Shown here piece after piece: positions 1 through 11,110 of a stretch of DNA of 64,000 nt (position 1 is its first letter; each line of letters begins with the position of its first letter). The notes under the pieces are model-generated. The model saw only the letters and a list, made by a program, of their open reading frames with translations. It had not been told where the DNA came from and did no database searches. The translations under genes were made by a program, and so were the position numbers. The stretch is from NCBI GenBank assembly GCA_013396525.1, contig VWYX01000834.1, positions 1-64,000 of the forward strand, written 5' to 3'. The stretch comes from Chaetorhynchus papuensis (taxonomy: Eukaryota; Chordata; Aves; Passeriformes; Rhipiduridae).

Positions 1-1879
1 AAGTCCAAGAATGTAGGCTAAAAAAAACCCCACTAAGAATACAGAAGTTGTAAAAAGTTATAAAAGGGGTATAAAAGAAAAGGCAAAAAATCATCATGGC
101 ATCATTCCTACACACCAAATATTATTGTACTAGTACTGTACATAGTGCAGGCACAATGACTGCAAAATGGTTACAGACTTCTGTATCCATAAGCAGTGCA
201 CCTGATAAGCATCCTCAAGAACGTCCTCAGAACAATATTTGGCTCATCACCTATTTATTAAGAATTTATCACAAACCTTTTAATGTGAATCAAGCCCTGT
301 GCCAGAGAGCCCATATAAGCTCTCTGTCAACAAGGATGGGGGACCGGCTTCCTGCTAAAATTCCAAGTAGCAGGTTCCACCATGACCTCTGAGCAGGACG
401 GCTGCTCTGGCATCAGGGTTGAAGCTCCTTAAGCAGGTTCTGGCACAGAGTCATAATGCTTCTCCACAGGCCATTACAAGTCTAGCATATTAATGATAAA
501 ACCAAGGGCTAGTTAAACTTGGTTACAGGTGAAATTTTATGGAGGACATGTTCACTGATCTATCTTCTCAGATCATTACGGGGAAAACAAAAGACTCATT
601 CTGGAACCCACAAGAACAAAACCTGACTTTTTTATTTTACTACTAGTAAAAACGTTAATCTCAAGTGTAAAGGAACAGTCATGCTTTGGTGACCAAAACT
701 GGACTGATGCTGCTTTCTCAATATGAGTTTTGCATTTCTGCTACTTCTCTCTTTTTTTCTCTGGTTCTCTAAAGACGTTACTGACTGTGGGCAAATTCTT
801 GGCCAGCCCTTACTTTGAAGAGTAAGAGAAAACCCGTAGTGTTGAAACTGGACAGTAAAGGGGGTGTTTCCTCCTGCCTCCAGCCAGCCCCTTGGGGTTA
901 CTCACCTGGGGAACCTGGGCAATGGGGGTGTGTGTGGAGGTGCTTCCCCCTCCCTGCACTGCTGGCCGGCCCACACAGCAGCCCTGTGGGTCTTTGGGAC
1001 AACCTGGATCATCCCTGCCTGATCCAGTCCCAGCCCTGTGTCAGGCTAGCAGCCGTGGGATCATGGCCCCAGCTCCTTCTGACACCCGTCTTGTGCCAGC
1101 CCAAGTGCACATGAAAACAGCAATCAGCTGAAGCACAGATGAGCCAGACCAGGTCTCTGCTCACGGGGGAAGAAGTCAAATTGCCTGCTGGGTGAACGCT
1201 GATGCCAACACAAAAAAAATGGTAATGGTCAGGGAGGGGCACAGCAGGAGACTGGGACCATCTCCATTTCTGGACCTGGATAGGCTTCAAGCAACTGCAG
1301 ATGAACTCACTGAATGCCCCACGCCCCCACCTCTCAAACTGCCACCACCTGGGGGAAAATTTCACCTTTTTTGGTTAAATCCAGAGTTCATAGGTAAAGT
1401 TTGTCAGAAAAAGATACAGAGGAATGGTACCAGCCGAGGGAAAGGAAAAGTGCATTTCTCATAGACAGTGAATTCAAGTAACTGATTTGCCAGCAGTACA
1501 TATCCAGATGTATTATGTTGTGTTTAATGTGATTAGGTGCAAGGAACAAGCAGATGGGAGCTCTGTGGAGAGATTAGCAACACAACCCAAAACAAGTAAA
1601 GTTGGTGGAGAGAAGAAGACAGTATTTAAGGCCTCTAAATTAACTCCCTGTCAAAGCTGTTCTTTACTCTGCAGTAATAAGAAGGATTAGGAAATTCAAG
1701 CAGTCCTTCACATGCATAGTTGGTTGCACAGCCTGAGTGGTCCCTGTGCTGGCCACGCGTGCCATGGTTTGTTTTCCCATAGCGGAAGGAGGGTTCAATC
1801 AGGGACACTGAATTATAACATGCTGATTTAAAAGTAATCACCATTTCAGACCTGACTAGCACTGTCTCTGTTTACACTG
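1..1879. other. Non-coding stretch, no gene seen
   Basis: AT-rich unique-looking DNA with short chance open frames on both strands. The part at about 840-1130 is GC-richer (C-rich, few CpG) and could be an unrecognised old repeat. No splice-flanked open exon or protein family was recognised. Confidence 0.6.
303..326. repeat. Small perfect inverted repeat (8-bp arms)
   Basis: Arms cagagagc (303-310) and gctctctg (319-326) pair perfectly around the 8-base loop ccatataa. A stem this short is expected by chance in 64 kb, so no function is claimed. Confidence 0.5.
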
Positions 1880-2165
1880 GCGAGTGAGACAATCTACTTA
1901 TGAATTATCCCCACTGCAGTTCTATTAGTCCTCGCGTGTTGGCTCGACACAGGCAATTTACAGTCATCTCCTCCAGCAGGGTTAAATGGTACAGTGAGCA
2001 TAATACCCTGGCCCTGTTTACCCTGGAGATTACACTGCTGGTAACTTCGATGCTGCCCTGCCACTGCTGAAAAACAGGTAAAGGATTTCCTGGTGCTGAT
2101 CCTTGAGGAATGAGAAACTCTGGGCAGGGAAAGGCAGCTGTAAATATGATGAAGATAATCAACCC
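1880..2165. promoter_or_regulatory. Weak candidate conserved non-coding element
   Basis: The block is high-complexity and mixed in composition, with scattered CpG (ctcgcgtg, ggctcgac) and TAAT/TTAA-containing motifs. It lacks the decayed look of neighbouring DNA. This is a texture judgement only; no open frame of note covers it. Confidence 0.2.
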
Positions 2166-5100
2166 GGGCTATTCAGACCAGGAAAACATCCCTAAGGGGA
2201 CGAAGTAACTGGGTGTCTGAGAACTAAAATTTCCCACCATTAGGGTGAATATTGTGATACAGTGGCTTCCATGTGTTTTAGTTGTTGGCTACTTCAATCC
2301 TCCATTTAGTTGTATGCAAAACTAGTGAACAAAATCAGCTGTCCTGAAAATACCGCACCTCCTTCCATCCTTAATTTTGATCACATTCCACAGCTTTTGT
2401 CACATTTTGAGCTCAAATCTACTAAGTGTAAAAATGAGCTATTTAAGTAAGAGAAAAGGCAAGAAAGGATCACAATGTTGTTTGTTTGGGGTTCTTTTTA
2501 TTCTGCTGTTATTCAGAGCTCTCCCAGCAGTACTTGCAATTAGTACCTGGTACTGGATTCTGTGGAGTCTCTGGTTGCAGCATGACTACCCTGCCTAAGC
2601 TCCCTGTGGTTTCCAGGCAATTCCCAGCAAGTACAGGAAAGAATCATCCCTCATTATTATTTTTTTTTTCCTGTTCAAGCAGGAGCGAGAAGAGATGTAC
2701 TAAGGACCACATTAAAAAGCTGAGAGATCACATCATGCATTATCCTGCCATAGGAATGGATGAAAGTTAAATGAGGGATAGAATTAGCATGGATGCTAGA
2801 ATTATGCATATGCAAGAATCCACCTCCAACACAAAACTAAAAGCTCTGTTGTAGAAGTATAGGTTGCTAAATAAGCTATTAGTGGTATTTTACACACACG
2901 AAGAACGTTCATTCTTCCACTAAAGAACGTACTTCAGTTACAGAGAGTCTCCTGCCAGGTGGATTATTCGCTCCATAAATCTCAATTGCCAACAAACTCC
3001 CTGGCAGCCAGGAAAAGAAAACAACGGGCACTCGACTGCAGGTTAACAGACTATCAAATATTTTAGTACTTTCTGACTAAGGTATGCAAAGACTTCAAAA
3101 AGCTGGACAGTGCAGAAAGATCACAAGGAAACCCAGCAACCCTGGTCTAAAAAAGAAAATCTAAGGGCAAGACAGAACAGAGATAAGAAGGGAAAGCAGA
3201 ACCAGGATTACAATACGGTACTAAAAATACAACTGGAATGTGAAGAGCAGTATTTTATTTCTGACATTAATATAATCAGCTAGTTTAGAGATACAAAACT
3301 CTGCCTCACTGATGGTGCTGTCTTGTACCTGAAAGTAAAGGAAGAAAAGAGAACCTGGAAAAAGTATCCGAAGAGATATGGGGAACAAAGGGAATCAACA
3401 GAATGCAAAATTTGAGGCCGGTGATGACATAAAAATAATGCTTTTAAAGAAACACAATGCCAGTATAAGCTAGTATTAACATTTAAAAGTGAGCAAGGGA
3501 AAGACTTCAATACTGGTAAATGGATCTACATGCAAAACAAAGGAATTTGTTTTCTTTTATCCTGCAGTTTTCTTATCATTTGTCTTGCAGCTTTTACATA
3601 CATGCTGTCTGGATATGTAATCATAAGGGAAATTAACCCTGGATAACCCCATGCTGCAGCACGTTTACAGAAATTGCTCTAGAGAAAACAACTCTAGGAA
3701 TAAAATGAGGGATGTTCAAACCATCGGAAATCAAGTGAGTCACAGACACGATAGGTCTGAAGGATGGGAAAAATCTCTTTATGAGAACATGCCATTAAAC
3801 ATTACAATCAAGCATAAAATTGCTCTGCCACAGTATTTTGTTTTATTTGCATTGTTAAATTTCTTCTCCTAACAATAATGGATAGTTTATAGCACTAATG
3901 ATTTATACAAAAGGAGCTGTGTAAGTGCATCCCAAATGGGTGCCTTCTTTCTTAAGAACCAAAGATTCAGTTTCCTTCAGCTTGATCGCAGATCGGTGAC
4001 TCACACAAATTTCACATCTGCCTCAGGATACAATGGCGCAGCTTCTAACGAGGTTTCGTGATGGATTAAGATCCTATGGTGCAAGAGAGGTGTAAAAACT
4101 TATGCCAATTTAAAAAAGCACACTGCATTTCCACAAATTGCCACAGTGCAAGAACTGTAGAGGCTCTGCCATTAACAACTGTTATCACATTACTAAGTTC
4201 ATTACTTCTGGCTTCTGCAGGCCCACTTAAAATAAAATACATGGCTTGCATACAATTTGTGTATGTCCATGCACAGAAACGCAAATTTCCCCCAATAAAT
4301 CAATGTAATTGATCTGGAGATGGGGGCCACAGTGTACAAGTATTTAAATGTAGCTGCAAAACACATTCACCTCACCTGCAATACACCCCCAAAAGAAGTG
4401 AGGATTGAGATTTTTGATGGGCAAAATGATATGGATTTGCCATAGTCTATAACCTGTTTTATGGTATAACAGAGTAATCTCTTCCCAACCTACAGCATTC
4501 TAAAACTGTAAAGTCAGGCTCCCTCAAATCAGAAATCAGAAGAGTGATATAAAACAACCCTGTGGGATACACAGAGATCTTATCCTTCCAGAGTGTCCTT
4601 GACCTTTATGTCAAAATGAAGGTTTTCATTCATGCTTGATTCCAGCAGCTGAAGCATTAAGAAAATCACTTATTTTAAGGCAAAATCTTGAGAAAGGACA
4701 ACACTGGGAATAAGAATCAGAATCTAGTCAAGATTTCTTAGGCCAGCAAGAACGAGCATAACTGCAGATAGAAAGTACTCAGGTCATGGGGAAGTATCAG
4801 GAAGTTTGTAATGCACTTCTTTTCTGAGTAATGGCCTAAGTGAGTGTATGGACAATAATCTTCACGCAGGAGACGTGAGGAGGAAATAGGAGAAAAAGCC
4901 AACAGAGAATGTCAGTTGTCAGATGCTTCCTGCAGGTTTTCCATAACCACTTATCGGGAGCCAGTTTTAACGCATCATCACAGGCATTCCTCAGCAAGCA
5001 GCAGCGTTTCTGTCACTTCCTTCAGACTGGAAAAGGAGTAAGACTTCCCAAAAATACATCTTCTAGAAAAGAGGAAATTAGGCGAGCAAGCTCAGCACTC

Positions 5101-6499
5101 AATGGGAATGGGATACCTCACTGCTACTTGTGAAAAGCAGACCTCTGAGTAAACCACCAGCGAAACGACAACCACATTGCAGAAGCTACCAGGCTATTTT
5201 TACCAAAGCAGAATATGTTATCTTTTCATTTTGTAGAAAGGCAATAAAAATTCATAAGATTCATGCTCTGCATTTAAAGATAAAAGCTTGGTAATACAGC
5301 ATTCAGACCACATGGTTTTTAACATTACCATGAATGGTCTAAGTTCTTCAGTCTTCTGACATGTTCACAGGGATGGTGTTTACACTGACTTGTTCATAGT
5401 ATATCATATCACATTTTAATGATTCAGTTTGCTCTGACAAAAGGAAACATCTGCCATAATTTTTTTCTTTCATGAACTTTATCACAATTAAAAATCTGAC
5501 GTTTCACCAGCCTGTGTGCCAACTGAGAAGAACGCCAAGTTCGGCACTTCCCGATACATACAAATGAGCGTGGCATGAACAGCTAGTACCAACAGCACCA
5601 AGCCATCACTGACTTGTCAGTTCTCACCACAAAAGAGAAGAAAGATCACAGTTTGTGGGCAATAATTTTATAATCTTGATCTGGTTTCCATATGACAGAG
5701 TGCAAGAGAGAGAAAGCAAAAAAAAAAAAAAAAGATAAAAAGAACGCTTGGCAGCTCTGTGTGATGACAACATAGGATTTCTATGTCTTGCCCTATTGCA
5801 GCCAGAAAAATATTAAACCAGCATGTCAAAACTGGCATAGCTTCTAAAAAAATGATTTCCAAACATTGCTTGATGGACAGCACCCTAGCAACTCGATACA
5901 AAGCTTAAATCTGCATCTATTTTACATAAAATGAGATCAATCCCACCCAATGCAATGACAGTATTCTTGTTTTCAGCAGAATTAATCGTGTCTACAAACT
6001 CAAGCCACTTCTGAGACACTACGCGTGACAGGAAGGCAGCTTGATTATTTACCATGAAGACTACCAACCTCTTGTACCCTGTGTAAGGCCAGGCTAACTT
6101 TAGTATTTCTAGGCAGTTTAAATGACACTGTCATTTCAGGATGGAAGCCAAGAGCCAGGAACAAAACCAGCAGCCAAATGATACAGGCAATGCAGAGGCC
6201 CACTCTACTCTGACATTACCGAGCCCAGGCAGTCGGAGGGATGGATATTTCTGAACAGAGTCCAGGACAGAGCTGGGGTCTCAGTGATGGCTGAGAGGTG
6301 TTTTCTAAGACTGCTCCTCCATCCGTGTTTCCCCTGTAGCCCTAGCATAATACTGGATCAGGTAGGATACAATTGAACTTGAAGTGTCTCATAGGAGGAC
6401 TTCAGGTACCAAGAAAGGGAAAATGACCCTGCACACAGAATATACAAGGCTGCATACAAGGTATGGCATAGATGCTTAAGGAGATGTATGATCTACTAG
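2166..6499. other. Non-coding stretch with short homopolymer tracts
   Basis: No gene or recognisable mobile element seen. It contains a 10-T run (2660-2669) and a 16-A run (5718-5733). The A run is not preceded by an AATAAA signal or retrogene-like sequence, so it is probably a simple repeat. Confidence 0.55.
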
Positions 6500-6600
6500 C
6501 TACAAGATCAGACTGAGACTGAGCTTCTCCCCTTAGCTCTGTCACAGACCTGTTAGTGACCTAAGGCAAGTCACTTCAGCTCTTCCTGCCTCTCATCTCC
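6500..6600 (+). mobile_element. MIR (CORE-SINE) relic
   Basis: The stretch 'gtgacctaaggcaagtcact' at 6556-6575, followed by ctcttcctgcctc, follows the MIR consensus gtgaccttgggcaagtcact...ctctgtgcctc. The 5' neighbour (agactgag...ccccttagctctgtcac) fits the tRNA-derived part of MIR that precedes it. MIR is an ancient tRNA-derived SINE spread in early amniotes, long inactive. The 3' half beyond 6600 is not recognisable. Orientation is plus. Confidence 0.75.
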
Positions 6601-7914
6601 ACTCTCCTCTCGGTACCACAGCAGCACTTATGCAGCACTTCCACAGAGCGTGGCCCCGCTGACTTCAGCCTTCACACGCTGTCCACTACCAGCACCACAT
6701 GTCATTTGGACTGCTGAGCTGCTTTTGAAGATGACATGTGAGCACCTAAATCATGAAGATGCATTTTCAAAATCTGCCCAGTGGTAAGTGGACGGGTGCC
6801 TTTTCCCAGTGAGCAAAAGGCTGGTCCCAAGGGGCTGCAATGGTATTTTCCTGTGTGTGACAGCAAAAAAACCAAAATTTGCTTGAAATCTCACCACACA
6901 CTGGGAAATGATAGCTAATGCATCTTCCAGTTGGTTGGCTGGTATTTTTGGATGGGAGGCTGCATTTCAAACTGCTTCATCCTGTATTCCCACTCTGTAC
7001 AACTGCACATCCAACATTGTACTGATTCACTGGTAGCATTTTTGTGCAGCCCACTGAAGAGATACCACTACACCCCATTTGGGTGGGGCAAGGCTTTCTG
7101 GGTGAATTGACTTGTTGGAGAGGAAGTTTTGAGAGTAAGATACTTGCTTTCAGGGTCACAGAGAAACTGTGATCTCCTGTGCGTGCATGCAGAGCAGGAA
7201 AAACACATCTGCTCCCTCTCACTTCTCCATGTTACCCCATTGGGGCAGCAAAACTACTGATGCTTTACATTTGGTGCAGTCCTAATTTTTAATATTAAAC
7301 ATGGTTTTTCATTAGGATTAAGGTAAAGGGTTAAAACCAAATAAATCCAAGTTCTTATGCAGCCTCCAGGGAGAGGGCTAAGCTTTGTGCTCAGCCTAGG
7401 AGGGGACGCTGCCCACACAGCACACCTTCCAGACTGCCTCCAGGCAAACCCAGGGCAGACAAAGTCTTCTGGAGAAGCAAAGGGCAGAGAGATCTCTCCA
7501 TCATCCGTTCCAGTCTGGGATCAGGGGTCTCTGCCACACTTCTGATCCGCTGAGTTTTAAGTCAAAGCTGCAGAGAATCGGCCTGAGCCAGGCAAGCATT
7601 TTGCAGTGCTGCTCTGTGATCCCCTGCCACCGGCACTGCTTCACGCATTCGTGCAATGATTCCAGAAACAGCCTTGACTGCTCACCCATTAACTGTGGGG
7701 TGCAAGTCAGGTTTGCAGTGCTGGGAGACAGGCTATTTTTACCACACTTAGGATGTGCTGTCACAACGTTAAATCCCAGTTGCAGATTTACCAAAAGCGC
7801 TAAGGGGATTTGTCCGGGATTTCAGGATGCCGGCATCCTGATCTGCATAGCAGCTCAGACCAGGCTTTTTGCCATTCATAAGTCCCAGACAAATGACTTG
7901 TGAGAGTGTGCAGC
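6601..7914. other. Non-coding stretch, no gene seen
   Basis: Mixed-composition sequence with overlapping chance open frames on both strands. No family, splice-site pair or repeat was recognised. Confidence 0.5.
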
Positions 7915-8330
7915 TTGCCAGCACAGCGCATATCCAGCGAGCACGCGGGCCCTGGGATGCGTCTGACACCGGAGGCATGTGCTGGCCACCTGCACACGGC
8001 ATCCCAGCCTCCCCCCCGCGCTGCGTGCCGGGCTTCACACAACACCTGTGTGCGTGTGTGCACCCTCCCTCCCGTGCATGGTGCCTGGGCACACCACACT
8101 GCGAGGACCACACATGTGGCATGTGGGAAAGGCCTGACCACACAGCTCCTGCCCTCCAGCAGGGCAATATATATTCCCCATACATCCCACGCCGTTCCTG
8201 CGCTCTATAGGCTCAACCAAGTGCAGCACAAACTTGCAACTGCTTCCCTTATAAAGTTTACACCCTGCAGCAAGAGCTTCCCAGCCACCTCTGCCCTCAG
8301 GGATCCAATCCCCTGGCTGTGGTAGGTACA
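7915..8330. other. CpG-enriched, GC-rich patch
   Basis: Roughly a dozen CpGs fall between about 7925 and 8110 (gcgagcacgcggg, cccccgcgctgcgtgccg), clearly above the surrounding density. A TG-rich run (ctgtgtgcgtgtgtgc) sits near 8046-8061. Four or five overlapping open frames on both strands (up to 141 aa) reflect the GC content and do not look like a real protein. It could be a weak CpG island or an old GC-rich repeat. Confidence 0.4.
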
Positions 8331-8869
8331 CAAAAGGGTCTCACGGGAGAGATTTCAGCGTACCCATCATTGATGGCTCATGGATAAAGTCTGAGAAATA
8401 CTGCTGCATGACACTCAGGATGGTGAGGCTGAGGTGCTGCCAAGAACTTACCTGCCATATTTCCTTACCTGTCATCATATTAGCACAGTTTTGCTAAATG
8501 AATTAGAAAAGGCACACCCTTTCCAGAGTTTATCCTGGATTTTTTTTAGACACACTGAATACCTTGCTGTCAATGCATCTGGTTTCTGGTTTACACACCT
8601 AAGGCAGGAAGAAGGGAATTGCTCAAGCCAAGGTTGTGCATATAAGGAGCATGAATCTGTCATACAACCCAAACTGGCTCTCAGCTTGAATCTATCCTTT
8701 TTTGGGCAGAAACAGCTTAGACATTTTGAATTTAAAGACACTCTGGTAATTTTTCCTTTATGTCGTCTCATATTTCTTGCTCTGAAAGCTCAGACTAAGA
8801 CTTTTTGTTCATTATAGATGCCTTACCCAAAGCCAGCTTAAACCTGAACACCTCTAAAATTTTTCAGGA

Positions 8870-8940
8870 AGGTGGTTTTCTATTTTGCTTTGGGGTTTTT
8901 TTGTTGTTTTGCTTTCGGGATTTGGGGTTTTTTTTTAATT
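8870..8940. repeat. T/G-rich low-complexity tract
   Basis: Interrupted T runs contain a repeated TTTGGGGTTTTTTT-like motif. It resembles a degraded simple repeat and lies directly before the 28-bp duplication. Confidence 0.5.
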
Positions 8941-8996
8941 CTTAGAGTTAACAGTTGTGGTTCCCAGTCTTAGAGGTAAGAGCTGTGGTTCCCAGT
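8941..8996. repeat. 28-bp tandem duplication (two copies)
   Basis: Copy 1 is 8941-8968 and copy 2 is 8969-8996. Both begin cttagag and end tgtggttcccagt, with three mismatches between them. The copies are head-to-tail with no spacer, which suggests a local replication-slippage event that has since diverged a little. Confidence 0.85.
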
Positions 8997-9444
8997 GTTA
9001 AATCACAAAATTTTGAGGGTCTGTTCTTCTGCTAAAAACAGAAAAAAAATGCTCTTTTTTCTTTCTGTTAGCACAGTGTGAATTTTTGTCACATAAAGAA
9101 CTGAGTCCCAGTTTCCAAAACGTTCATATTTTATCTTTCCTGCTATATTCCGCTGTTTCTTCAGTTAATACTTTAACATCCTGCCTGAAACTGAAGCAGT
9201 TTTAGGTTCTCCATTGCCTACACATTTTGTCATTTCTAACACGACAGTTCTGTAACCCGTTTGTTTTCTCAGTGCGTCTTTGAGCATCGCTTGTACTTCA
9301 CAGTGCAGATGTCTAAAGCAGATCAAGGCGGGCGCTGCAGCATATTCTGTTCCAAAAGATATCCCCACCTCCTCATTTGTTTTGCAACATGGCTATCAAA
9401 GCACTAAATAAATAACATAATAGTTAGTACAGATCCATTGTCTT

Positions 9445-9580
9445 ACATATTCTGCGTGGTTCACACATGTTACCTAATTTCTTCACTCCTGTGGAATAGA
9501 TACAGAGGTGATCTCTTTATATAAATTGTGGGTACAAAACAAGTTAATAGCTAAACTAAATAATCAGATCAAAGCCCTTT
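9445..9580 (-). mobile_element. MIR (CORE-SINE) relic, reverse orientation
   Basis: The segment tgcgtggttcacacatgtta, followed by cctaatttcttcactcctgtggaatagatac, follows the reverse complement of MIR (agtgcttcacacatgttatct...ctgtgaggtagatac). The next part (tgggtacaaaacaagttaat) fits the reverse MIR region around gaggttaagt loosely. It is heavily decayed. Confidence 0.55.
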
Positions 9581-10467
9581 CTCAAACTTCTGAGGCTAAA
9601 ATAAATCCCATTTGTAAGGAAAAAACCACAAACAAAATTGTAGACCACCTCTTGCAAACAAATGAAATGTAGGCTAAAGTTTGATTGCAGCTTTTTCTCT
9701 GTGAGCCTCTAGCCCAAATCCAAAACCTGAGTTGTCTCCCTTAAAGCTTACACTCAGAGGCATGGCTCACTGGTCAATGCAATCTTCAAAGTTTCCCATC
9801 TTGAACAATTTATTTTCAGGAACAAAGCCTGGAAGAGATCCAAACCCCCAGTGTGGATTGGCAGCAGCTCAGGATGCTGTCTAGGTGTGTCTGGCTTGCC
9901 CAACTAACAACTCTTTCCAGTTCCTCCATGCAGAGCACACTTGTGTTTCACCATACTGCAGAAAGCCACCCATTAACTTCTATTCCCTCTTTTCTAAAAA
10001 GGACACCAGTTTCTCCCACTAGATCCCCAGCTTTTTGGGTGGTCAGACACTTTGGGGTTTAGCTGGTGGCTTAGAATTCAACAGTGAATATACAGTTTAG
10101 AATTTACAGCTGGGAAAACAATTTCCCAAAATATCTGGATGAATGCAATGCAGAAATATGCCACGTTATAACAGTGAGTATTCTTTCTCAAAATGGAAGT
10201 GTTAAATTTCAAGCACAGCCCTATGCCTGAGATGAGCCAAGAAACTTCTGAAATGAGTAGCAGGCCTTGCTCAGCACCCTGTGTGCAAAGCAGCCTCTTC
10301 CTTCCTGCTCCTCTTGCCCCTCCAGGTAACCCTGGCACAGCAGAGCAAAGTTTCTCAGCTGTGCTGTTAAGCCAAACTCCCCTCAATACTGTTATCAGGA
10401 CACTGTTTCCCAGCTGCTATCATCAAACTGTTAAATCCTGAAATGGGTCCATCTGAACGTTATTTGT
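9581..10467. other. Non-coding stretch, no gene seen
   Basis: AT-rich DNA with short chance open frames only. No recognisable element was found. Confidence 0.5.
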
Positions 10468-10518
10468 ATCATAGAATCATTTACGTTGGAAAAGACCTTT
10501 AAGATTATTGATTCCAAA
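10468..10518 (-). mobile_element. CR1 LINE 3'-tail fragment
   Basis: The sequence reads atcatagaatcatttacgtt, then ggaaaagacctttaagattattgattccaa. This is the reverse complement of the common avian CR1 3' end, whose terminus is built from ATTCTATG-type octamers. Only about 50 bp survive. CR1 copies are usually 5'-truncated, so a short tail is normal. It is the clearest sign that the host is a bird. Confidence 0.8.
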
Positions 10519-10599
10519 TACAAACTAATTTTTCATGTGCAGAAACACATAGGGAAACAAACACTAATATTAATCTATTCAAACAGCAAGAAATCCCCC

Positions 10600-11110
10600 C
10601 TTCTCCCCCTCCCCCACTTGTAAAGCTGCAAAAATTAAATCCATAAGGGCATTTGTAAAGAATATCTTATTTCGGGGAGAAAACTAAAGTGACTGACACA
10701 GTTATTTGTCACCGCTGGTAAATAAATTTGCACGGCTCACAATGTTTACCCTGGAGTACAGCTGAAAGATCCATTCGTGCTGCATTAGAAACCCGCCTCA
10801 ATGACAAACTTCAGCTCCCCGCTCTAGCAAAGCTGATGTATTGACTAGACAGGTAGATATTAGGTGCTCCGACTGTCTGGATGCTATGGAAATCATGCCG
10901 CATGCATCTGACCGTTGTCAGAGGCAGAAGACAAGCGCCGGCCTCATTCTTATTCTAGCCAGGAAAAAGGCCTCGTCTGCATTAGCCTTTTTACTGAAAG
11001 GCTGCCATATTTGTCAGTTCAGACGCATGTAAGATAAGCTCTTTCCCTGTTATCTAATATTTCACCAGGCAGTGGAAACGAAGGATAAGCAGAACCTAAT
11101 AGTCTATGTG
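10600..11110. promoter_or_regulatory. Candidate conserved non-coding element (enhancer-like)
   Basis: A pyrimidine tract (about 10597-10618) leads into some 450 bp of high-complexity sequence with more CpG than its flanks and several developmental-factor-like motifs: taaataaatttgcacgg, caatgtttacc (forkhead-like), ctgtctgg and cagttcagacgc (SMAD-like). No long open frame crosses it. The texture matches deeply conserved vertebrate enhancers. No alignment was available, so conservation is not shown. Confidence 0.4.

Noticed and set aside
1785..1810. ggttcaatcaggg resembling a tRNA B box
   Set aside because: No matching A box at the right distance and no cloverleaf can be drawn.
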